Positions 35,901-43,691 of a stretch of 47,699 bases of DNA are shown here, in pieces. The stretch lies in contig LRSR01014907.1 of NCBI GenBank assembly GCA_001579985.1, forward strand, positions 1 to 47,699, read 5' to 3'. The notes under the pieces were generated by a model. It ran no database searches, was not told the origin of the DNA, and saw only the letters and a program-made list of their open reading frames with translations. Position numbers and translations under genes: made by a program. The stretch is from Hypsibius dujardini. Taxonomy: Eukaryota > Tardigrada > Eutardigrada > Parachela > Hypsibiidae. Every line of letters begins with the position of its first letter. Positions within the stretch are counted from its first letter, which is position 1.

Positions 35901-38869
35901 CGGGTGATTGGCAGTTTAATTCACGACCGATCGATTAATAACGGTCTATATTTTTAAGCAAATCACTCAATCAATCTAAGTTTATCAAACGTATCGATAT
36001 TGAGTCCGTCAATCAGTCAGTCTATCACCTGCGCCATCGGTTTGTTAGGAAGGGTTGTAGTATGGGAATGGATCATGGGGAAATAATTTCGGGCAATATG
36101 GGAATGGATGGGATGGGATGGCCGTAAGTAGGGGATGGGAATGGGTGGAATACGGATTTTCAATATGGGACATTTCTGATCAGAATCAGCATGCTACAAC
36201 GATTATGTTAATTTTTGTACACCTTGGATCAACATTGGGGAAAAATGTTACAGGTGCAGTGATTGCCGGTATAATCGGAGGACAGAACCCACGCTACGGC
36301 CTATTTGGGGAGGCAGTTTATGTCTGTCATCGGATCCTTGCCGTCACTCAAGGTCAGCTCTTTAAACAATATTGTTCTTTATTCACGATAGTGACCAACA
36401 AAGCCTTCGCTTTGCAGTGGCTTTTGTAGTAATAAGATTTTCAGTACAGTACAATAATGTACCGAGTGGTGACTTATTTTTGAGACTAAGTAAAAACACA
36501 GAAACTTAAAACGCCAAAAGCTAGATATTTTAGTTCCACTGCGAGATCCTACTCTTCTCTTTAATCCGTGAGGGCATCGAAGGTAAAATTGTGAAAACTT
36601 AACATATTTTGGTCTAAGAATTGCATCTTGAGCGCTATGTTTCGTACTTTGTTGAAAAGCGGCCTTGAAAACAACACCGGAGGTTGAGTCATTACGGTAA
36701 ATGAAAAAAAATCCCTCATTCTCAGGAGGGTCTGGGAAATTGGTGGATTTTTATTGTGACAAAGATTCGACGAAAATTTGTTATAGGTAATCCATTGACC
36801 AAAGAATTTTCAAAGTTTTTTTCATTTGAGCACGTGTGAGAAGCGATGAGAAGCTATTCAATTTTCGATAACTGGTGCGGATTCAGAGGGACAAAACTTC
36901 GATTTGGTGTTTCCCGGAGAAGATGGAAAAAACGTAAACAAACCCAAATTAATACAGATCTTTTAGGATAAAATGAAAGAGAAGAAAATTCCCTGTGGCA
37001 TTAGTGGTGTTCTACTTTTCCACCGCTAGAGGGGACAGCAGCATGTCGGTGAAGTTAGTCTCAAAAATAAGTTTCCACTCACAAGGGAAGGTTACTGGAT
37101 TTGACCTCCAGATCGGAATGGTTTTTTTTCCACAAATACCTGTCTATATATCATGATTTAAAATTGGGGTCTCAGAGCTGCAATCACATCCGCAGTTTCA
37201 GAAAAAAATAAGGAAGAAAAAAACTCCCGTACCATTTATGTACTATCGTCCGGAGCTTGATTGATTGATTCATCAGCCCTGTTTCCGAAGTTTCAATTTA
37301 TTGATCCCAACCACTGTAAAAATATTGGTTTTTTGGAAAAAGTTTGATTCCACAATTTTTGACATGTGTCCACTCCAAATTCAATTTGAAATCGATTGGG
37401 ATCAGCAGAATATTTTTTGGATGCCAGGGGGCGGAACTATTTTTGCAAAGTCACTCGGAAGCCTAGATTGAAACTAGCCCATATCTCTGCCCCCAGGCAT
37501 CGAAAAAATATTCTGCTGATGCCAATCGATTTCAAATTGAATTTGAAGTGGACACATGTCAAAAATTGTGGAATCAAACGTTTTCCAAAAAACGATATTT
37601 TTACAGTGGTTGGGATCAATAAATTGAAACTTCGGAAACATGGCTAATGAATCAATCAATCAAGCTCCGGACGATAACACATAAATGGTACGGGAGTTTT
37701 GTTCTGCCTTATTTTTTTCTGAAACTGCGGATGTGATTGCAGCTCTGAGACCCCAATTTTAAATCATGATATATAGACAGGTATTCGTAAAAAAAAACCA
37801 TTTCGATCTGGAGGTCAAATCCCGTAACGTTTCCTAGTCAGTACAAACTGAATCCTCAACATTTTATACTATCCGTTGACCGTTTTGATGTGCTTATCCT
37901 TGCAGCTTCTATGATCCGCTGCAGTTCGACATCCCATAATCTGCTGGAAACATTTGGCAGCTTCGTTTTGATTCGTCAGAATGAGCTGTTCATCAAAGGC
38001 AAGGGCATGTGTCTCAGCTATAACCTTTGCGGTGAAACAAGTATGCATAACAACAAAAAATGTTCAGTTTTGTTTAGTTAATTAATTAGTAGTTAGTCCA
38101 GTCCAGAGGCGTAATAGACCTTTGGGGGAGTTTAGCCGGAGGGAGGAGTAGTTTTTCTTACAAATAAAAATAAAAAATCCCCCCCGCGGCGGTCCGAATT
38201 AGTTAAGGGAAGTATTCGCCCTATTGCCCACCCCCGTTACGCCTTTGGCCCAGACCAAAGGCTCGTTGAGGGTCTTTATAGGTCGGAACCAGAACCCCCA
38301 TGGTAGAGCCAGGGGGTGGGCGAAGAGGTAATACATTTATTTCAAGATTGAAACCAAAATTTGGCCCTGTCCCTGATCATTTTGAAGCTTGTGGGGGTGT
38401 GGAAGTCTCATTTCCAGTGGGCCCCCTGGAATTTCAAAATGTTGACGAAAGCATCAATTTCTTTCAAATTTGAGGTTTGTTGAGATCCAATATAACTCCC
38501 TACTGATGAATAGAAACGGGAGATTCACATAATTCAAGAACGCTTCAAATTTGATGAAAAACTGATGTTTTTGACAACATGTGAAATCCCGAGGTCCCTG
38601 GTAAGTAGACCCCACACTCCCACAACTTTCAAATGATCAGAGACAGTAGGCCCCATTTTCGGCTCAATCTTGAACAAAAATGCATTTTACCTCTTTGCCC
38701 ACCCCCTGGCCCTGCCGTGAGGGGTCCTGGTTCCGACCGGTAAGGACCTACCGGTACATACGCGCCGATGGTTACTGTATTATTTACGTCATCCCTTTTT
38801 GCAGCGAACCCACCGATGCAGAAACTTGAAGCAGACTTTCGAATGGTCTTTCCCGAGATCTCTGACTAA
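22530..38869 (+). CDS. Receptor guanylate cyclase-like protein with degenerate cyclase domain
   Basis: Sixteen exons join in phase to 1,269 residues: 22530-22886, 23418-23847, 24063-24659, 26499-26593, 26705-26858, 27514-27766, 28469-28826, 31296-31523, 31839-32169, 32836-33019, 33252-33407, 33883-34102, 34586-34733, 36254-36352, 37906-38040, 38805-38869. Domains: signal peptide (1-24); ANF-receptor ectodomain with VVIGPSC, FPTYHAATYYDAI and GVTGTFVFDET; one membrane helix (545-566); kinase-homology domain (630-996) with SHGRLTSK and LKIGDHGL in place of an active kinase loop; dimerisation coil and ILPRTVAEQL; class III cyclase fold (1050-1250). First metal Asp (D1074), guanine-contacting Glu (E1114), Arg (R1197) and KGKG are kept. 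The second metal Asp is T1118, the guanine-selecting Cys is G1186, and the transition-state Asn is Y1193. cGMP synthesis is therefore unlikely. A phase-0 splice 38845/38962 could give a longer tail ending at 39174. Confidence 0.88.
22887..23417 (+). other. Receptor cyclase intron 1
   Basis: AT-rich intron starting GTGAAA and ending TTCGTAG. Nothing else supported. Confidence 0.75.
23943..23986. repeat. CAGA microsatellite in a receptor cyclase intron
   Basis: Eleven CAGA units in the 215-bp intron between exons 2 and 3 of the receptor cyclase gene. This is the only long TCTG/CAGA array seen in that gene. Confidence 0.95.
24754..25376. mobile_element. Nested foldback element
   Basis: Outer ends are inverted: TGAAGGTATCATTTGAAAGT at 24754 and the mirror image ending 25376. 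Inside are a perfect 15-bp inverted pair (24811-24825 with 25042-25056) and a 24-bp pair with 22 matches (25160-25183 with 25277-25300). It lies in the long intron between ectodomain exons 3 and 4. Short open frames within it have no family support. Confidence 0.72.
25390..25975. mobile_element. Inverted-repeat element family A, copy 3
   Basis: Same orientation as copy 1: AATCACATGACGTTACCGGG, GACATTCTTTTTCAAAAAT, CAGTTTCGATAGGTATGC, TCTACAGTGTCTAGTCAAG, then AAAAATGTCCAAATGGGA and CCTGATGACGTCACGTGATG. The right end fades around AACACGTTTCGCGACAGGG. The left outer end is degenerate. Located in the same receptor-cyclase intron as the nested foldback. Confidence 0.82.
25976..26498 (+). other. 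Remainder of receptor cyclase intron 3
   Basis: AT-rich with no supported exon; ends TTCGCAAG at the exon-4 acceptor. Confidence 0.65.
26859..27513 (+). other. Receptor cyclase intron 5
   Basis: Starts GTACGA and ends ACATTTTAG. Contains a TATATATATATA run near 27278. No gene seen. Confidence 0.7.
27767..28468 (+). other. Receptor cyclase intron 6
   Basis: Starts GTATGT, a strong donor, which removes an open reading tail after the membrane segment. Ends CATCCCAG. No gene. Confidence 0.75.
28827..31295 (+). other. Long intron within the kinase-homology region
   Basis: A 2.5-kb intron starting GTTGGT and ending TGTACAG. It contains a repetitive block (29363-29966) and a related short segment at about 30900-31030. 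No supported coding sequence. Confidence 0.7.
29363..29966. repeat. Repetitive block with perfect hairpin and internal direct repeat
   Basis: A 28-bp near-complete palindrome (29631-29658, 13-bp arms around CA) is followed by two direct copies, about 132 bp apart, of a segment beginning GGTGCTCTTAAA and continuing TATTTTGGCCG (about 29697 and 29829). Open frames run through it on both strands, which is more likely a composition effect than two genes. Confidence 0.6.
32170..32835 (+). other. Receptor cyclase intron 9
   Basis: Starts GTAAGG and ends TTTTAG. Contains recurrent AACTAAA/CAGCTGATTGGA words at about 32440-32620, suggesting an old local duplication. No gene. Confidence 0.65.
34734..36253 (+). 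other. Cyclase-domain intron containing an assembly gap
   Basis: Starts GTATAA and ends TTACAG. N characters occupy 35569-35686 (118 bases). The 36055-36150 stretch is rich in GGGAATGG words. No exon is missing, judged by continuity of the flanking cyclase sequence (RMAINTG then AVIAGIIG). Confidence 0.8.
35569..35686. other. Assembly gap of N
   Basis: 118 undetermined bases inside the intron between cyclase-domain exons 34586-34733 and 36254-36352. Any translation through it is meaningless. Confidence 0.99.
36464..37080. mobile_element. Inverted-repeat element family B, copy 2
   Basis: Ends mirror each other: GTGGTGACTTATTTTTGAGA at 36466 and TCTCAAAAATAAGTTTCCAC at 37059. The right 330 bp match copy 1 at 8893-9300 in the same orientation; about 220 bp near the left end are absent from copy 1. 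Located in the intron before the last full cyclase-domain exon. Confidence 0.8.
37083..37840. mobile_element. Long near-perfect palindromic foldback element
   Basis: Arms of about 350 bp (37083-37436 and 37485-37840) are inverse copies around a loop of about 50 bp. Visible mirror pairs include ATTTGACCTCCAGATCG, TATATATCATGATTTAAAAT, GCAATCACATCCGCAG and AATATTTTTT near the centre. Divergence between arms is low. It directly abuts family B copy 2. A shorter relative is at 16200-16510. No coding capacity. Confidence 0.9.
38262..38752. mobile_element. Foldback element in the last receptor cyclase intron
   Basis: Arms of about 230 bp mirror each other: GGTCGGAACCAGAACCCC and GCCAGGGGGTGGGCGAAGAG on the left pair with CTCTTTGCCCACCCCCTGGC and GGGGTCCTGGTTCCGACC on the right. 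Arms are more diverged than those of 37083-37840. Intronic. Confidence 0.8.
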
Positions 38870-38961
38870 CTCTAATAAACATTATTGGTCATACGGATAT
38901 GCTCAGGATCCTTGTTTGCCATGGTTCATTGACGACCGTTGTTTTGGTGGTCTGGAATCAG

Positions 38962-39174
38962 GTGAACCATGCGGAGCGAGTTCAGACCTCCCAAGGCAGT
39001 GATGCACAAGATTTACTAGGTCCTAAAAAATATCAAATAATCCCAATCAACAAAACAAAGCCCGATTGGATTCATTTTATGCCCGCACTGCAAACTGTAA
39101 TGCTGGAAGAGGCGGAGAGGCGGAGACCTTCAGATTCACTTCGGAATCTTTCGGACCGAAATCGAAGTAGATAA
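38962..39174 (+). CDS. Possible alternative C-terminal exon of the receptor cyclase-like gene
   Basis: An open segment after a CAG acceptor reads VNHAERVQTSQGSDAQDLLG and ends Arg/Ser-rich before a stop at 39172. Splicing from ATG|GTCTTT at 38845 is phase 0 on both sides and would bypass the stop at 38867, adding about 70 residues. A TCTGACTAAC stretch in the intron resembles a branch site. The donor is weak, so the shorter form is preferred. Confidence 0.3.
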   Translation: MNHAERVQTSQGSDAQDLLGPKKYQIIPINKTKPDWIHFMPALQTVMLEEAERRRPSDSLRNLSDRNRSR

Positions 39175-39307
39175 AAATCGTGCAACTCATTGTTTAATTA
39201 AGCTTCAAACAGAAGCCCGTCATTTGAGAGAGCACTCAATGCCCCAAACGCGGAAGGCAACTGAACGAGCTTTTACAATATTAAATTCTTCGTTAGTTTC
39301 AAGACCG

Positions 39308-41229
39308 CTAGCTACGCTTTTGTTTAGCTGTTAAGGATTTTCGAATGTGTAGTTTCTTCGGATGCCATGTGTCGAGACAGGTACTCCAGAGGTAAGCCGC
39401 CGCGCCGGCCAAGGCTGCGACGCTACAGATTGTGACTAGGGCAATCCGTATATCACGATAGTAATAGGCGTTCTGCAACCATTGAACCATTATTGCATAT
39501 ATAACACGTAACAATTGTCACCAACACGCGAGGAGGAGAAAAATTATGTTGATCGCATGATTCGCATAGTATCATTCTGAATTCCATGGTCATGGAAGAA
39601 CTTACAAAAGTCGCGGCAGTGGCCTGCCGACGTTCATATTCCTGTAGCTCGGCCTGCTTGCTCGGGAACCGCGGATAGAAGACCAGAATGAGGGTGATGA
39701 TCACCGGCAGGACCAGCAGGGGCAAGGCAATTGCCAACGATCTGTAGTTAATACAAATATTTCTTGATCAGGTATATATATATATGTGGCAAAAACTTTG
39801 CGCTAACCGAGTTAAGCCATATAACCCGTGCAACGCATGGCTGCATACGCTGACCGAGTTACGGGGCTTAACTCGGTTAGTGCAAAGTTTTTGTCAGGTG
39901 TGTAATTGGCGGAAACTCATCAACGAAACTACAGGATCCACCACGAACTCAACTTTGAAGAATTACGGTAGAAACCGCGTGCTCCAGTTTTAATGTTTAT
40001 AACTAACAAAAATGTGCTGGATAGAGTTCAGCTCATGTTGCACACCAACAGATTATGAACACTGAACATGGGGACCTTCTGGGCTCCGCCAAATGCAAAA
40101 CGTCATTTTTAACTACTGTGTAGATTGATTGTTTATTCAATTGACATGACGCTTTGCCAACTCGCAAGCCGAGAACGCAAAGTTAACCCACCAAGCAAGT
40201 AAAAGTAATGCACAAGTAGGAAAACGAGCTTGCTTCTTTTGGTCCAAGCCGGAAGTGAACGGGTGAGTCGTCGCATTAAGTGATTCCAAAATGTATATGG
40301 GACAACCAACTGGTTGAGCGGCAAAAATTGTTTTCAAAAAATGATAATTTCACGAAGAAGCAAAGACACATAGTTTAGTGGAGTCCTTTAATATCTGAAC
40401 AAGATGTACCAAGCCATTTTCCGTGAAATTTGATTGAGAAGCATATATCCTTGAAGAGAACGGCCAGATTCTGACCGAACTTGGCAGGCTCCTAATTGCC
40501 AATTTTACTAAAAGCGCTGAGTTGAGACTAACAATTTTCCTTGAAATCTTTGAAACTTACCTAGATATCTGCTTTTGAAAGAATTGAAGGGTTTTGAGAA
40601 GCGGTAGAATTTAGAGACCCATTCGAAATTGAGTAAATGTTTGTGTAACTAAACCATCACACTGGCAGGCTGCAAAGTAAAGCCAGTCGTAAACTATTTC
40701 TTTCCACAAAAAAAGGTATTTTTTCTTGATGGCTTATGAACAATGATTTTTGAAGAATGGCTTTCTCGCGAAAGAAGGTTAGAAAAAATACGTTAGATTT
40801 ATATTTCCTTCTATTCAGCAGTTCAGTTCACAAGCGGTGTTTTAGTTCAGTTGAGAGTAAGTTGACTAAAGCATCAGTGACATGTAATAAAAACTTCAGC
40901 TAAATATAATATAGTCATTTTGATTGAGTTTTGCCCTGACTATATTAAGTTATATTAAATCTAAATAAAAAGATTTGTTGAAGTACATTAAGTATTTGTA
41001 AGTCCTGTCATTGTTAACAGATCAAGCAGTCTCTTTGAATTCGTACGTACGTTTGTCGAGCCCTCAACACTCGAATCGTCACGGCGAAAAGAGCGAGAAA
41101 GCCAATCCAAATGCCCATTAAGACGTAGATTCCAATTCCCAGCCGTTGTGCGCTTTGAAGAGTTGCCTCAACTGTGGTAGTAGAGTCAGGAATCTCCGCC
41201 GTTGTTATAGTTGAGCTCGTCGAATCCAT
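39308..41229 (-). CDS. Putative three-helix membrane protein
   Basis: Not a recognised family. Exons 41229-41051, 39741-39606 and 39472-39308 join in phase to 159 residues. The N-terminus is Ser/Thr-rich (MDSTSSTITTAEIPDSTT), followed by a hydrophobic helix (YVLMGIWIGFLALFAV), a second (LALPLLVLPVIITLILVF) and a third (IALVTICSVAALAGAAAYLW) with a basic tail. Each helix falls in its own exon. Donors GTACGT and GTAAGT are good. The first intron is about 1.3 kb and holds a hairpin plus one arm of a foldback, so the first exon lies in the loop between two inverted repeat arms. Linking exon 1 to exons 2-3 rests on phase and similar character only. Convergent with the receptor cyclase gene. Confidence 0.5.
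39791..39892. repeat. Hairpin with 28-bp arms
   Basis: AAAAACTTTGCGCTAACCGA plus eight further bases at 39791-39818 is mirrored at 39865-39892 with one mismatch, around a 46-nt loop. It lies in intron 1 of the minus-strand membrane-protein gene, about 50 bp upstream of its second exon. Confidence 0.85.
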
Positions 41230-42205
41230 TTCCTCTTCACGAGAAGCACAAACTTATTGCAGAAATACGACAAATTTACCGCCCACGGGAAAATGCTATT
41301 CCGGCTCGGTTTTCGAAGAACGAAGCGTGGAGATGAGATGCCTCAGATTTGAGTATTTAGTCAGATGCACTCTAAACAGACGTTTTACCAGTATGTTGCT
41401 AGAACTAATCTGCACTGCTGGTCTTTTCGATCGATTTTGGCACGAGAGTGTACTTTCTCACTGGGCTTTCGAACTCGTGTGTCCTGTGTGTCGCTGTTTC
41501 TACCTGAGTCTGAATGAGCGTGTAGCGAGGGATCGATTTGCTCGCACATAATTCTATCCCATCGATACAATAGTCAAGGTCCACCACGAGCATTTACTCA
41601 GTTTTGAATGAGTCCCAAAATTTCACCGTTTCACAAAACTCTTGAATTCTTTTAAAATCGGATGTCTAGGTGAGTTGACTTTCATACAAATTTGAGTTCA
41701 ATGAAAATTGTTAGCCGCAACGATTTTTTTGTAAATTTGGCAATTTTAAGCCCGCCAAGTTCGGCCAACACCTGGCCGTTCTCTTCAAGGATACATATTT
41801 CTCGACCAAATTTCACGAAAAATGGCTTCTTGTTGACATATTAAAAAGATTGTACTACACTATGTTTTCGCTTCTTCAGGAAATCATCAGTTTTTAAAAA
41901 CAATATTTGCCGCCCAGCCAACTAATTGTCCCATATAAATTCTCCCGTTTACTTTCAGCTTTGACCAAAAGAAGCAAGCTCGTTTTTCTACTTAATGCAC
42001 TACTTCTACTTGCTTAGTGGGTTAGCTTTGCGTTCTCGGCTTGCGAGATGGCAAAGCGTCATGTCAATTAAATCAACAATAAATTTACACAATAGTCAAA
42101 AATGATGTTCTTCTTTCGCGGACTCCAGAAGCGCCCCACCCGACAGTACACGTGGTTTCTACCGTAACCCCTCAAAGTTGAAGAAACGTTTGTGGTGGAC
42201 CGTGT
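39935..42205. repeat. Large inverted repeat pair flanking a unique loop
   Basis: Left arm about 39935-40640 and right arm about 41592-42205 are inverse copies: CGGTAGAAACCGCGTG pairs with CACGTGGTTTCTACCG, AATTGACATGACGCTTTGCC pairs with GGCAAAGCGTCATGTCAATT, and TTGAAGAGAACGGCCAG pairs with CTGGCCGTTCTCTTCAAGG. The roughly 950-bp loop contains the first exon of the putative membrane-protein gene. It may be one foldback element or two oppositely oriented insertions. Confidence 0.85.
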
Positions 42206-43148
42206 ATTTTTCCCTTGGATAAAAAAAAATCCTCTTTTTCGACGACTTAAAAAAAGTGTTTAGCGGTCTAGCTAATGTTCCGTGTCCATTTTCAAATTAA
42301 CAACGAAATTGCCGATGGAAACGGTTTCTTCCAATACGAAGCACCATATTTGGTTAAATTATCAGTTAACCAATCGATGAGTTCCTAGAGTAGCAAGTCA
42401 GCAATCTGACTCAGATAATTATTATTAGGGACGGTCAATGAATGGTCAAATTGAAGAATGCCGAAAGAAAAACAGCGAATTTTCAGATATTTTGGCTAGT
42501 TCACAGCCGGCGACCTTTTCCATAAAAACAACAAGGGAAAAAAGGTCAAATTTAGCAATTTATGCCGGACCTTGATCAAGCAGCAAATGAGTAAATCATC
42601 ATCACCAAATTTAATGCCACACACCAACTTTTAACAGCAGCTGAGTTTAGTCTAATCGCTCAAATTGTCTTTACGTGAAAATTCGGAGATCGCCATGTCG
42701 TCTTGAAGGAGGTTGGAAGAAAATGAAACTTGGATTGTCAATTGCGCACCCAAGGCAAGAACAGAGCGCCACATTTCCGCTGATAACAAATACGAATACA
42801 TTTCTAAATACGAACTCTACATCCCGTATGATAAAATAGAAGGGAGGGTACTGTTTAACTGAAGGCACAGTATAAAAAGTGACAAAACGGTCCCGGCAAA
42901 AAAGGTCCGGAAGTATCCGCTAGCTTGCGCGTCTTTGGCAGTAACAACAATTTGGAACGAGAATAGGATATTCAAGAAAAAAAACAGAAGAGCGACAGGG
43001 GATTGATCGAAGGCAACAACGTTAAAGATACGCAAATTGCTGCAAAAAAAAACAACAACCAACACCTGCGGTATAAAAATAGAGGACGGGTCTCTGCGCG
43101 TTAGCTGTGAGATGACTTGACCGACTGCATGCCAACCGGTGGGCACCC
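42206..43148. other. Region downstream of the esterase gene
   Basis: AT-rich sequence that must include the esterase 3' UTR on the minus strand. Short open frames on that strand lack family features. No clear polyadenylation hexamer was identified. Confidence 0.5.
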
Positions 43149-43655
43149 TTAAAAGTCCATCTCGTCCACACCCTTCCGTTGCCGAACGTAGAGACAGCAC
43201 ACCACGATCAACGTCAACAGGATTATTCCACCTACGGAGGGTGGGGAAAGAAGGTTTAAAGACACAGACAGCGATGAGGAAAATTTATAGTCAGACAGAC
43301 AAACAGACAGACAATACCGCGAGGTTGACAGACACACAGACAAACCAATAGACTGGAAAACTGAAATACAGAACAGATAGGCAGACAATCTAAGAGGCAG
43401 GCGAGCACGAAGACAAACAAGTAGGGGCTCAGACAACCAGATAGACAGACATCCGTACTATCAGGCAAGGGAGCAGATGAACAAACAGTTAGACACACAG
43501 GCAGACAAGCAAGCGCGTGAACTGACACGCAGAGCAGTACTCAGACACATCGCAAACCATGTAGACAAGCAGGTAGACAATCAGGTGGGATAGTTGGCAG
43601 ACAGGTAAACAGGCGAATAAACATGCAGGTAGACAAACGGACAGACAGACAAACG

Positions 43656-43691
<36 letters not shown>

